From: Rhabdophis nuchalis
Taxonomy: Eukaryota > Chordata > Lepidosauria > Squamata > Natricidae
Reading direction: 5' to 3'
NCBI GenBank assembly: GCA_039707465.1
Contig: CM077651.1
Coordinates: forward strand, 22,373,019 to 22,437,018
DNA length: 64,000 bases
The notes under the pieces are model-generated. The model searched no databases, had not been told where the DNA came from, and worked only from the letters and a program-made list of their open reading frames with translations. The translations under genes were made by a program, and so were the position numbers. This document shows positions 35,240 to 46,579 of the stretch, piece by piece; within the stretch, counting starts at the first letter, position 1; each line of letters begins with the position of its first letter.

Positions 35240-35383
35240 TAATTACTTGACTGTCTCTCTTACTTTAATCCATTCACCCAGTGGCCCTTCTTAGCCCATT
35301 TCCTTCCACTCTTTGCTACATATGAACTAAAGGGAAGTCCAGGGATATATATATAAATTTGGGAAATAACTAGTGAGTTAGTC

Positions 35384-35547
35384 CAGTGGCCCCCAAACTT
35401 TTAGGCACCAGGGATTGGTTCCGTGGACTGGAGGGAGTGTGGCGTCGTGTGCCGCCTGCATCCTATGGATGGGGCTTCACTTTTTTGCACAGATATGGCA
35501 TGCCACAGAACGGTATCAGTCCACAGACCAGGGATTAGGGACCCCTG
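35384..35547. mobile_element. Short hAT-like element
   Basis: Starts CAGTGGCCCCCAAACTTTT and ends TTAGGGACCCCTG, with an interior GCACCAGGGATTGGTTCCGT that resembles vertebrate hAT (MER30/Charlie-like) termini. The flanking 8-mers match only 5/8. Confidence 0.6.
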
Positions 35548-35549
35548 AA

Positions 35550-36139
35550 ATAGACAGCCTTTTCACATAAGTATATTAGTAATTACTTTATTACAGTCAG
35601 CGGTAACTAAAATAAAAATACTGCAACACAAAACTGAAAAATAAATTGTTAATATTTTGGAATGAGCAGCAACTGGCATGCACACAAAACACCAGATGTA
35701 GCAGCTCTACAGGTAATAGCACAGCAATCCACTAATAGATAATATGGATGGTAATCAAGCTCCCTGCCTGGAAATCCCTGAAGAATAGAATAAAGCAGTA
35801 GGCCCTGCCAGTCACTATAAAATAAACAATAAAGCATTATTATGTGACTTGGTGTTTCTGTAGTGTCAGACTAATTGCTAATTGGTAACCGAGCTTCTCT
35901 GTCACATATTGGCTTGAAATGTTCTCAGAAAAGCATACAGGCAAGACTTGCAGGGAAGGAAAACTTAATTTCAATCACAGACTGAGAACTCCAGAGACAA
36001 TAACCTCACCTCAAGCAACAGAGGCCCATTTCTAACACACGGGGGACAGCCAAGATGAACCGAAAAGCCTTGATTGTGTAGTTTTTATGCAACCAATTTT
36101 CTAAACATACAGACTTTTTTGGTATATATAAAAAAATTG

Positions 36140-36140
<1 letters not shown>
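35550..36140. other. Intron, no recognised element
   Basis: Nothing recognised. Confidence 0.4.
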
Positions 36141-36263
<123 letters not shown>

Positions 36264-36533
36264 GCCATCAATTTATAAAGCCACCAGAATAAAATGAGGA
36301 TTTTATTCTGGTGGCCTATAAGGCCTATCTTTTCATGAGGAAAAAAAATAATTTTGTGATGAAACATCTCAAGAAAAAAACCCAGCTCAGAGAACACCAA
36401 AAAGACTCCTCAAAATAACAACAACAACAACAATACTCATGATAAATTCTGTTCCCATTTATTTGCTATTTTTTGATTATTTTTAAAAAAAGGATAGCAC
36501 TTTTGGTTTTTGGTTGTTAACAAGGTGTTAGGT

Positions 36534-36910
36534 CAGTAATAGCGACCCTTTAGACACTGAGTGGCCAAACTGTGCATGAGCATATGCCCAAACTGAAAGG
36601 TGTACGCATGCATGCATGCGCACACATGCAGACATGTGCATGCATGCGCAGATATGCACGGACATGCGCACATGCGCAGCAGACACCCAAAGACCAGCTG
36701 GCCAACAGGAAGTGGGGCATCCCAACACCGGCAGGACAACAAGAGGTAAGATCTTTTTATTTCGTGAGCGTCTGTTTTGCTGTTTTCAGGGAAACAGAAA
36801 CTCATGAAAGAAATGCCACAAAGATCTGACCTGCGGTGATGGTGCGCATCCCAGTAGAGAGGCCTCTGCATGCCACCTGAGGCACTCATGCCATAGGTTC
36901 GCCATCACGG
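36534..36910. mobile_element. hAT-like element with perfect 8-bp TSD (GATGGCGAACC family)
   Basis: Starts CAGTAATAGCGACCCTTTAG and ends AGGTTCGCCATCACGG. TGTTAGGT flanks it exactly (36526-36533, 36911-36918). The interior has (GCATGC)-type repeats and a segment AAGAGGTAAGATCTTTTT also found at 54376. No transposase. Confidence 0.87.
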
Positions 36911-37401
36911 TGTTAGGTTTTGTAATAGATACATAGGGAGCTCAGGACTCTTTTCATGTCCCCCTGTGAGACAGGCAAAATTGCTCTATTGTCAGCATAT
37001 GCTGAAGTTGCAAATAGTCTGCCTGTCAAATAAGACAGAGGGTTAAAGCCAATATATACATGGAAAAGAAGAGAAAATAGATACGATTATTTGGTCTGTT
37101 TTTAAGCATCAATCACCCTTATTTATAGTATGTTTGTATAATTTTGGCCATTGTTCTTCCCATGAATCAAATCAAGGATGGTACAGAAATCTACAAAATC
37201 TGCATAGAGAGATCCTTTGTAAACTCTCTGAACTTGAAGAAGTTCTGTGCCCAGACCTGTGATCTTCAAGATGTGAAGGGCCCCATTTCCTGGTTATGTT
37301 TGCACCAAACGATCACAATATCTCTTGGCCAATTTTTGCATTTAATTTCCTTTTTTGTATTATGTTTTAACTGTTTTAATTGCTTTTAGGATTGTCTAGA
37401 G

Positions 37402-37536
37402 CAGAGGTTCCCAAACTTGGCAACTTTAAGACTTGTGGACTTCAACTCTCAGAATTCTCCAGCCAGCTCTGCTGGCTGGAGAATTCTGGGAGTTGAAGTC
37501 TACAAGTCTTAAAGTTGCCAAGTTTGGGAACCTCTG
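37402..37536. mobile_element. Palindromic hAT-like MITE with perfect 8-bp TSD
   Basis: Arms begin CAGAGGTTCCCAAACTTGG and are complementary over about 60 bases around AGCTCTGCTGGCT. GTCTAGAG flanks it exactly (37394-37401, 37537-37544). The length, 135 bp, equals that of the copy at 19301. Confidence 0.93.
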
Positions 37537-37569
37537 GTCTAGAGTCATTGGTGGCTGTATAAATTAAAT

Positions 37570-37785
37570 GAACAAATAATACAGAATAACAATTGGAAGG
37601 GATCTTGTAGGTCATCTAATCCAACCTGCTGCTCAAGCAGGAGACCCTGTACCATTTCTGACAAATGGCTGTCCAATCTCTTCTTGAAAGCCTCCAGGGA
37701 TGAAGCATCCACAACTTCTGAAGACAAACTGTTCCATTGGTTGATTGTTCTCACTGTCATAAAAATTCTCTTTATTATATTTTCA
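37570..37785 (-). mobile_element. CR1-type LINE 3' end, minus strand
   Basis: The minus-strand frame reads TVRTINQWNSLSSEVVD and FKKRLDSHLSEM, followed by the 3' region GATGACCTACAAGATCCC and an eroded octamer tail. It matches the copy at 23855. Confidence 0.85.
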
Positions 37786-37949
37786 ATAAACAAGTAAAAA
37801 AATTGGTCAAACCCTACCTGCTCCTCTGCAAGAATACTCTTGGCCTTGAAGATTTTAACATAAAAAGATATTGCATATGACTTACTAATAACATTTAAGC
37901 AGTTATTGAGCCTAAAGTTATGTTATTTACAATATTTACCTGCTACAAA

Positions 37950-38028
37950 TATGTGTTGTCTCTGTCTCTCTGTCTCTGTCTCTCTCGCTCTTTCTCGCTC
38001 TGTATGTGTGTGTGTGTGTGTGTCTTAC

Positions 38029-38081
<53 letters not shown>

Positions 38082-38106
38082 ATCTATCTATCTATCTATC
38101 TATCTC
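37950..38106. repeat. (CT)n, (GT)n and (ATCT)n microsatellites
   Basis: A CTGTCTCT run and GT run lead into about 19 ATCT units with one interruption (38080). Confidence 0.95.
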
Positions 38107-38629
38107 ATCTTTCTACCATTTCTCTCCGTAAAACTGTGTCACCACTACTCCCTTGGGAAGATGTGCAACAATCTTGATACATATAGAAAGAACTATTCAT
38201 CGGTATACATTTCAGTAGAGTTAAAATTGTGACCTGATGCTTTCTGTAATCTCATAGTGCAAATAAGGTGCCTGAACTCTGCTTTGGACATAGGTGGGCC
38301 AAGAGAAGAGGTCACTCAGTACTTGCCACAATATTCCCTATTGGTTTATCATCAAAACCCACTGTAAAAATATTTTGGAAAAATTATATGAATGTCTGCT
38401 GGAACTTTAGAGTTCAGCCCTAGATGTTTGGCATAAAAAAACTGATAAATAATTACAGGATGATTTTCACATTTGCAGCAACAGACCTTTCTCAACCTCT
38501 CCTTTTCGAATTTTAAGAAGAATTGTATAACATATATATAACATACATCTCCATGCTATATACACGGGAAAATCCCTGAAGCCAGCAATGCCAGCATACC
38601 TACACCCGTGAAAATCTACGAAAACAAAT

Positions 38630-38812
38630 ACAAGCATCCTACAAGCGTCCTAAAGGCTATTTATGCCCTTTGGTGGGGGGAGGGCCCATTTTTGTGAAAA
38701 ATGTCCTGTTTTTGGGAGGTCTGCAGAGTGCAAAAACTTTTTTTTTTAGTTGCCTCTTCAAAATCTTGATGCATCTTATAGTCCGGTGTGTCTTATAGGC
38801 TGAAAAATACAG
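38630..38812 (+). mobile_element. Partial GTATAAGACGCAC-family TIR element
   Basis: The interior GGGAGGTCTGCAGAGTGCAA and right end TAGGCTGAAAAATACAG, then TA, match the family. The left terminus is missing. Confidence 0.7.
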
Positions 38813-38819
38813 TATGCAA

Positions 38820-40005
38820 CCAGGATATTCATGTGACCCGTAACATAGCCAATGCGGATTGCATATATAGAAATTTAAACTGCAGTGCGGTCAATTTCTG
38901 GATTATGGAAAAGCTATTTATAGGAGCTGAAAATAGTTCTCTTCAAGCTCTGATCATTCAAGCACCATTTCTTACCCAAATAATTTCATACATGGCTAAA
39001 TTGGGCTTAACTTGGAATGGGAGACTGAACTTTTGCTATTTAAATTTGGATAGTTTTTATGAGAAAAAGAGAGAGAGGAAAGAAAAAGAATGTGCAGGAT
39101 ACAACAGCAAATGTACTCCCTTTGTGCCTTTGGTTCTGATAGGAAACATTACATTATTTTAAAGATCACTACCTCTTATGTAAATTGGGTAAAGCAGAAG
39201 AAGCTGTGTAGCTTAAACCAGATGCCATTTCTTTAAGAAACAGCTTCCAGACCTCTCCAGCATTGTTGACTGGAAATATGTACATTTGCCCTGTAAATAC
39301 TTAGTGGAAATGCCATACTGCGAGTGGGTGGCTTTCAAGAATTATTACGTAAATCCCCAAGAAATAAAAAAATATATATTGAAAAGTCATGAAAGTTTGA
39401 GAGAAATGCACAATGAATTGTTTCAATTTACATTTTCATTCTGAAAACGGTCTTTTAGGGTCACGCTATTACAGATTAATATTCTTTCTCTACAGCTCCT
39501 GACAGCTATCTCAGTTTTCAAATTCAACTAGAGATAAAACCAGCCTATTAAAACTTGGTATACACTTTCATAGCTTTTCACACTGTTTATGAGAACATAA
39601 ACACTGTCAGTTGGACCTTCCATAAGGGCATCACAAGTATGGATGCCAGGATAGGGAAATTAGAGAACGCCGAGTTCAGGAACATCGATTAGTGAGAATG
39701 ACAAAATGCTAGTTGGAAAGAGACAGCCAGTGAGATATTCCTGGATGCCAACTTGATAGAAAGGACAGAGGTGATTAGTGATAAGAGTGTGAAGTTTTAC
39801 CTTCTGTTATTGGGGGCATTACTCAAAAACAATTGAAGATTTTTTTTTCCATAGACTTTTCATGAGGAACAATATTTGGCCACAATCATAAATGTAAATG
39901 ATTGGATTACTACATAGTAATGAAGAGCATTTGGAAGTGATAGCTGGTTCAGAATGCACAAGCTTATGTTTTTTGCCATTTCTTGTTATCCTGAAGTAAT
40001 AGAAT
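38820..40005. other. Intron, no recognised element
   Basis: AT-rich. Nothing recognised. Confidence 0.4.
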
Positions 40006-40006
40006 T

Positions 40007-40248
40007 CTTTATTAGCCAAGTGTGATTGAACACACAAGGAATTTGTCTTTGGTGCATATGCTGTCAGTGTACCAGTGGTGGGTTTCAAATTTTTTAGAAC
40101 CTACTCTGTAGGTGTGGCCTATTTTGTGGGCGTGGCTTGGCAGTCATGTGACAGGGTGGGAGTGGCCACCTTTTAAAATGTGGTGAAACTCATTTAACAA
40201 CGCTCTTGCTTAGCAACCAAAATTTTGGACTCAATTGTGATGATAAAT

Positions 40249-40292
<44 letters not shown>

Positions 40293-40960
40293 TCCTTTCT
40301 TCCTTCCTTTCCTTTCCTTTCCTTCCCGTTGGGTCACTGGCACGGCGGGCCAGATTTACTTCCAGGTACACCGGTGGAACCCCCTCTCACCGGTTCTCTA
40401 AATTTCACCAACCGGCTCTTGCGAGTAGGTGCGAGCCTGCAGAAACCCACCACTGCAGTGTACATAAGGAGAATAAAATACATTCATCCAGAATAAAAAG
40501 ATACAACACTTAGTGATAGCCAAGGTTACTAATAAGCTATGAAATTGTACTAGGAAACAAATAAAAACAATATAAATTGAAAGATACAAGCAACATGGTT
40601 ATAGTCATTAGTGGGGAGAGATAGATACTAGGAAAGAAGAGAAGAAGAATAGTAATACAGTCTTAGTAAATTATTGACAGTGTTGTGGGAATTAGATATT
40701 AACCAGAGTGATAGCATTTGGGGGGAAACTGTCCTTGTGTCTAGTTGTTCTGGTGTGCAGTGCCCTATAGCATCATTTTGAGGGTAGAAGTTGAAACAAT
40801 TTCTGTCCAGAATGTAAGGGGTCTGTAGATATTTTCACAGCCCTCTTTTTGACTCGCGCAGTATACAAGTCCTCAATGGAAGGCAGATTGGTAGCAATTG
40901 TTTTCTGCAGTTCTAATTAATACCACGGCTCTGAAACCTGCATTGGATTTCAGAATGCTG
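40007..40960 (-). mobile_element. Non-LTR LINE 3' end, minus strand, split by a MITE
   Basis: The + strand AATTCTTTATTAGCCAAGTG is the reversed poly(A)-like 3' end. Further right, the minus strand still shows worn ORF2 C-terminal text around LVYCASQKEGCENI. The hAT-like MITE at 40073-40455 interrupts it, and the LINE sequence continues directly on either side (CAGTGTAC repeated). I recognise it as an abundant squamate LINE but cannot name the family. Confidence 0.6.
40073..40455. mobile_element. hAT-like MITE with perfect 8-bp TSD and internal (TTTC)n
   Basis: Termini CAGTGGTGGGTTTC and GAAACCCACCACTG are perfectly inverted over 14 bases. CAGTGTAC flanks it exactly (40065-40072, 40456-40463). 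A (CTTT)n tract at about 40249-40325 has expanded inside it. Confidence 0.94.
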
Positions 40961-41159
40961 ACTACTACTATTGGGTGCAATTCAAGAAGCTGGTCATCGC
41001 CTAGTATATAAAGCCCTCTATAACATAGGGCCACATTGCATGCACCACCACCCCGCCCAAAGAGATTCATATGGTCCCAATCCTCTTAACCTTTTGCACA
41101 GCATTGAAGGCCTTTCTTCCCCAGACATTTGGGTCAGATGGACAGATCAGTTCTGCTTC

Positions 41160-41570
41160 ATGGAGAGTGGAGACCATATTTATTAATAATAATAATCTTT
41201 ATTGTCATTGTAATAAAATTACAATGAAATTGGTTGGTTATTCTTGGTTTCCAGGTACTTCTGTTTGGTGGGTTTGTGTATTTAATCTAGTAAATTGTTT
41301 AGGAATTTGTTTTAGCCAAAATAATCCTATAAATAAATACATCCAAGGGATGTGTATCACCCAATTGATTAAAAGTTCTCAGAGTGATCTTGAGAAAATG
41401 AAAGGGAACTTGGTGAGCTTCAAGTCCAGCACACTGTCCAGTACAGGAATCTTTAAATTACCTCAGCTAAATGGCAAAGTTTGGAGCTTCTCTAGTGGGA
41501 TACCTGTAACTGCTCTTGTGGTCAGAAAATTATCTCCTTCCCACTGGCTCCTGTTTTGTCTTGGGTATGA
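41160..41570. other. Intron, no recognised element
   Basis: An open frame crosses 41071-41580 without a recognisable domain. Confidence 0.4.
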
Positions 41571-41574
41571 AGGA

Positions 41575-41830
41575 GAATAAATCCATATCCTCTTCCCTGT
41601 ATCATGTTTCACCTCAGCCTTCTTCTCTTTAAGCTAAATATACCCAATTTTGTTAATGGATCTTCATAGGATTTAGTTTCCAAACTCTTCACCATCTTCT
41701 CCTTCATTAAACTCCTTCTGGTTCCTCAGCATTATTCTATTGTGGTGACCAGAACTGAACATACTACTCTTAAGTGTGGCCTGACCAATGAAGCATAGAA
41801 TAGACTTGTTATTTCTTCCGCTGATCTCAA
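41575..41830 (-). mobile_element. CR1-like remnant, minus strand
   Basis: The text CATTATTCTATTGTGGTGAC and AAGTGTGGCCTGACCAATG is a pattern I associate with amniote CR1/L3-type repeats. A related piece may lie at 47640-47900. Assignment is weak. Confidence 0.4.
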
Positions 41831-42337
41831 CACTATTTATTTATTTTTTATTTTAATCACATTTATATTCCGCCCTTCTCTACAAAGGACCCAGGGCGGC
41901 GCACAGGAATTTAAAAACATACAAAACAATACAATAAATACAGAATTTAAAAATATATTAAATTAAATTATAATCCTATGCTAAAATCAAATTAAAATCC
42001 CCAATTTAAAACTATCTAAATAGTCTCGACGGGAGGGTTAGGCTAGGCCGGCTTGCTGAAAAAGATGTGTCTTTAGACATTGATGGAAGAGGCGGAGGTC
42101 CGTGATGGTACGCAATTCAGGGGGTAGGTCGTTCCAAAGGGCAGGGCCCGCCACAGAGAAGGCTCTTCCCCTGGGTGTCGCCAGTCGGCATTGCCCGGCT
42201 GACGGCACCCTGAGAAGGCCAACTCTGTGGGAGCGGATCGCCAAAGGGATGTATGGGGCAGGAGACGGTCTCGCATATAACTAGGCCCCGAGCCATGGAG
42301 CGCTTTAAAGATGGTCGTCAAAACCTTGAAGCACACT
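41830..42337 (-). mobile_element. L2-clade LINE 3' end, minus strand
   Basis: The minus-strand frame reads RAFSVAGPALWNDLPPELRT and LKTHLFQQAGLA. The 3' end has CGCCGCCCTGGGTCC and an (AAAT)-rich end. It is a 5'-truncated copy like those at 857 and 52300. Confidence 0.87.
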
Positions 42338-42690
42338 ATAACTCTGTTGATGTACTTATTTTGGCAGCTGCAGCACACTCTGTTTAATACTTCTAGATAG
42401 TGAAAGCTGTTGTTATCTCTGAGGCAGTTGTTATAATAATGGAGGGCTTTATTCTCACATGGAGGGTACTTTCATCTTCAGACCATGGGGGAGGAGCAGG
42501 ATCATCCCAGACCTTCCTTATCCTTCTTTTGTTCAACAAAAAAAGTGAACAGGATGTCAGAATATTTCATTAAGAATGTAACAATACAGAAAGAGAGGCT
42601 GTTGTAGAATTGGATTAGAAGCCTAAGAAGACCAAGAAAGGAAATAGAGAAATATTTTGTGGAATATATTGTGATCTGTCAATCACTGGT
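42338..42690. other. Intron, no recognised element
   Basis: Nothing recognised. Confidence 0.4.
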
Positions 42691-42695
42691 AATTA

Positions 42696-43223
42696 CCATA
42701 TTTTTCAGAGTATAAAATGCAAGAGTATAAGACGCACCAAGGTTTTGAAGAGGCAAATTTTTTAAAAAAGTTTTTGCACTCTGCAAACCTCCAAAAAGAG
42801 GGCCATTTTTTGCAAAAACGGAGCCTTCTTTTTTTTTTTTCCAAAAAAGTGCATGCATAGCCCTTAGGAGGCTTGTAGAGTGTTGGGGGGGGGGGGGCAA
42901 AAATGAGCAAACAATGGCCCGATTTTCATGAAAAAGGATCCATTTTTGTCAAAAAAAAAAAGGCATTACGAAGCTTATAGAGTATTCCTGGGGGCTGGGG
43001 AGTCAAAATTGAGCAAAAAATGACCCTTTCTTTGCTCATTTCTGCCCTCCCCAGCCCCCAGGAGCTCTCTGAAAGCCTCCTACAAGCTATGCATGGCCAT
43101 TTTTGCTGAAGGGGGTGCGGTTTTGGGAAGCCAAAAATGCTGTATTCAGTGTATAAGATGCACCCAGATTTTCAGCCTCTTTTTTGAGGGAAAAAGTTGT
43201 GTCTTATACTCCGAAAAATATGG
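42696..43223. mobile_element. TA-flanked TIR element (GTATAAGACGCAC family)
   Basis: Starts CCATATTTTTCAGAGTATAA and ends CTTATACTCCGAAAAATATGG, with TA at 42694-42695 and 43224-43225. The 528-bp interior contains internally repeated GCAAAAA(C/T)GG-like text and an internal inverted pair around 43030-43090. No coding capacity. Confidence 0.85.
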
Positions 43224-43259
43224 TATGATGGTTGGGTATTACTTTCAGGTTCAGAAGAA

Positions 43260-43890
43260 GCAGATTAATGTGTTTTGAAGTTCTGACTGTCTTTCTTGTG
43301 GTCACTTACATTAAAACATTAGAGAGGCTCCAGAGGTATTTTGCAAGAAGAGCACTCAACTCCTCGGCTCATAATAAAATTCCGTATACCAGCAGGCTTG
43401 AAAATTTAGGCCTGGATAACCTTGAACTATGCCGTCTACATTCCAACCTGAGTTTGTGCACAAGATAATCTGCCATAACATCCTGCCTGTTAATGACTAC
43501 TTTTACTTCAATTGCAATAACACAAAGGCTGTCAATAGATACAAACTAAATGTAATCCGTTCTAATCTTTATTGCAAGAAAAACGATATCAGCAATAGAA
43601 CAGTAAATATGTGGAACACCCTAGCTGATCCTGTAGGTAGTTCCTCTAACCCCCATACCTTTTACCTTAAGCTGTCTACCATGGACCTTACACATTTCTT
43701 AAGAGGTCCCTAAGGGGGCATGCATAAGCGCAGCAGTGTACCTACCGTCCCTGTCCTACTGTCCCCATTTATATGTACTCTTTTTATGTGTTTATGGCTG
43801 TTTTGCTTATTTACATCCGTTTATTTGTGCCATTTTTTTCATGTGTTCTCATAGTTGCTTCTTTGTACTTGTTGACAAATAAATAAATAA
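43260..43890 (+). mobile_element. CR1/Rex-like LINE, ORF2 C-terminus and 3' end
   Basis: The frame reads LERLQRYFARRALNSS, LENLGLDNLELCRLHSNLS and NRTVNMWNTLAD, the typical end of CR1/Rex-like ORF2. The 3' region ends in GACAAATAAATAAATAAATAA. Two related fragments lie at 27130 and 34134. Confidence 0.85.
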
Positions 43891-43894
43891 ATAA

Positions 43895-44460
43895 TTTCGA
43901 ACCTGGTGCTTTAACCATGATACCAAACTGGCTCTCATTCTTCTGTTTTCCCTTTGCTACAAAATTGTAATTGGTCCATCTGCATTCTGCATCTGGATTA
44001 TACATAGACACCCCTGAGCCACCGTAATCATTTTCAGAATTATTATCTTTTTCCTTACTTCTGCCTACAGGTGCAGTAGAATGAAAATATGTATGCGCTG
44101 AAGCATTTTTATAATATCAGTCAGCCTAGCAGCTGGGCTGTTAACTAAAACAATTGTTTTTTGAAATATTCAGCTAGATTAGCCTGGATGAAGGCATTTA
44201 TTTTTTACTGGTTTTGCACCTCTTTTGTTGTGTTTCCCTTCCCCACATCTTCATCTCTACAAAGTAGACACCACACAAAACAGTTTTTGTTATGCAGTTT
44301 CCCCGAGAAGGAAAAATTAGGTGAATAAATTGGGAAAGGAGATGCTAACTATTCTGGCAAAAACAACGCAAAATTATTGCTATAGAAACAAACTCAGACG
44401 ATAAAAATTGAACAATGAAATAAAACAACAGCAACCAAGCCCACTGATTCATTTATTTAT
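43895..44460. other. Intron, no recognised element
   Basis: Nothing recognised. Confidence 0.4.
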
Positions 44461-44499
44461 TTGCTTAGCGGTTTTAATTGCAGCATGTGAACATGGTAT

Positions 44500-44735
44500 T
44501 ATACCTTGTGTTCGTGCTGGAGCCCATCTTCAGGGACACAACCACACCTCACATTTATGACTGTAGTAGCTTCCTTGCTAGAGCAGGATCAAAATTCAAG
44601 GATGTATGAAGGCGAATATAACTGTCCCAGTATAATTTTGAAGGATCCATTCTGGGTCAGTCACCACCACTAGAGGTTTTTTCTTCCAAGCTTTCAGACT
44701 CGTCCTGGAGCCCATCTTCAGGGAACTTCTCTATG
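44500..44735. repeat. Direct repeat of a 22-base segment (unassigned element)
   Basis: CTGGAGCCCATCTTCAGGGA occurs at about 44518-44537 and again at about 44706-44725. It probably belongs to a retroelement, but I cannot assign a family. Confidence 0.5.
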
Positions 44736-44889
44736 TGATCCGGGCTGTTCTGTGTGTGGTATTTATATGGTGGCTGTTGTGTGTAGCTTTTTAGAAGTAG
44801 ATTGGGTTGTTCATGGCTGTCTGTTAAGTAATTACTTAAGGACCAGAATCAGAGAACAGCCCCTTGCACACAGAGAAGTTCCCTGAGGA

Positions 44890-45075
44890 TGTTAAATTTA
44901 AATTTACCGACAAAGAAATAAAGGGAGCTATATAGCTGTTTCAAGCTTCTTTGGCTCTCATCGGCTAGCCATACCCTTCTGGGGTTCTCATCAGCTAGCC
45001 ATATTCTTCTGGGATTTGAACCTGAGCCACTCGCATATTGGGCAGATGTATTAACCTCTAGGCCACAGGCTCCCC
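44890..45075 (-). mobile_element. tRNA-derived SINE head, minus strand
   Basis: The minus strand reads TGTGGCCTAGAGGTTAATAC and GGCTCAGGTTCAAATCCCAG, which resemble tRNA box A and box B. The left side carries AAATTTACCGACAAAGAAAT, repeated at 45249-45275 with AAATTTATCGACAAAGAAAT. It is a SINE of a third type. Confidence 0.6.
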
Positions 45076-45244
45076 TCGCTTTGTTGACTGTACCAGGGGG
45101 GAGATTAAGTGTTTTTCCAGTGAGGCCAGTCTATCATGGAAACCTGGTCTACCCAAATATGGGACAGGGCATACTGCTTCCACTTTCGCCTTTCAGCCCC
45201 AATCCTGGAGCCTTTGCAGGCAGTCGCTTCTGCGACAAACTGTT

Positions 45245-45360
45245 TTGTGTTAATTTTAAATTTATCGACAAAGAAATAAAGGGAGACGAGTATAGGTATT
45301 TCAAGCTGCTTAGCTTTCATCAGTTAGCCCCACCCTCTGGGATTAAATTTAACACAAAAT
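45245..45360 (-). mobile_element. Second partial copy of the same SINE, minus strand
   Basis: AAATTTATCGACAAAGAAAT, TTTCAAGCTGCTTAGCTTTC and TAGCCCCACCCTCTGGGATT repeat the left half of the copy at 44890. The tRNA-like head is absent. Confidence 0.55.
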
Positions 45361-45361
45361 A

Positions 45362-46550
45362 GTCCACCCCAGCTCTACAGCATCCCATTTAGGCCCTTTT
45401 TTTAGGCAAAGCACATGCTTGGAAGATGGAGCTCCTGCGCAGATGTTCACATTTGCAAACCAGTAGGGAAGGGAAGGAAATACCACCCGGGGAGGTAGTA
45501 GCTAAAAAAATAAGCTGCATAAATGTATGTAAATTATGTGAAATATGCAAAGTTCAAACCATACCAAACATAGATGTTCAAAGCCAGATTCAAAAGATAA
45601 TAGAGATGTAATTTTGGGCTCAAATGAAGCACCAGTTTTTTGTCGGTGAATTCCCTCCAGAACTTAGCAGAACTATTTTCAGCTATTTCCTCTCTTACGA
45701 TGCTGAGAATGATCTCTATGCCACCACCAGACTTGAGAATTAGATCTGTTAAGATAATCGATTTTAAGATTAATTAAAACCAGGACACAAATGAATGCAG
45801 AGAAAGAGCTAGCTTGAGCTTTGTTTGTCTAAAGAATGGTAGTGGTTTTGATGCACTGCCAGTTTCCATAGTAGCTGCCTGTAGAAATGCAGAGGCTCAT
45901 TTGCACAACATACAACTTTTGTGGAAAGGAGCCTAGAAGATCTGATTTGCTACAAAGAAAAGAGAGAGAAAGAGAGTTACTTTTCAAAATGTCCATTCAC
46001 AGGCATATTGACTTTCCTTTATTTAACAGCTGGCATAATTTAGAAAAGTCAGGTAGTTAATGATTTTGCTGGGGTCCACCAAGCTGCTGATCCATGACCT
46101 TGTTTTCGTTCATCTATCATTTAAATTTCATCCTCATATTTTTATGCTGTCGCTAGCAATTAAATGACACAAAGTGCAGATTAGGATCGGGGAAAGTGCT
46201 GCTTTGTAGATTTCTTTGTGGCTGGTTGGAGTGCAGCCAGAAGACCAAAGGGCATGTGCTTTTCTAATCCCCTTTCTAATAATTTATGTCAGGATTAACT
46301 TAAAGTATAAAGGCAACAGGGGGGAAAAGTGAAGTGTTTTTTTTCTTGGCAAAAAGAAAAGCTTTGCTTGTGAGATAAAGCTTTGCATTGTCAGTTCAAA
46401 TTATGCTGTGCTAGAAAAAGAAATCCATATAATTGATGAATTAGATCCAAGACAATTTGGATATCCCAAAGCAAGGTGTTGCAAGTGAACAACTTTTGAA
46501 CTAAGTTCACGCTGGCTACACATATGGTAAATAGATAGACTGGCTTCAGT
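45362..46550. other. Intron, no recognised repeat
   Basis: Long unique-looking segment. Part of it (46060-46260, with TCTATCATTTAAATTTCATC) looks like single-copy sequence and is a candidate conserved noncoding region. No coding signal. Confidence 0.4.
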
Positions 46551-46579
46551 TCATGGAATTATGGAGATTAAAGGGCTTC

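Noticed and set aside
41071..41580. 169-residue plus-strand frame
   Set aside because: No recognisable domain, no splice or start context, and mixed AT-rich composition.
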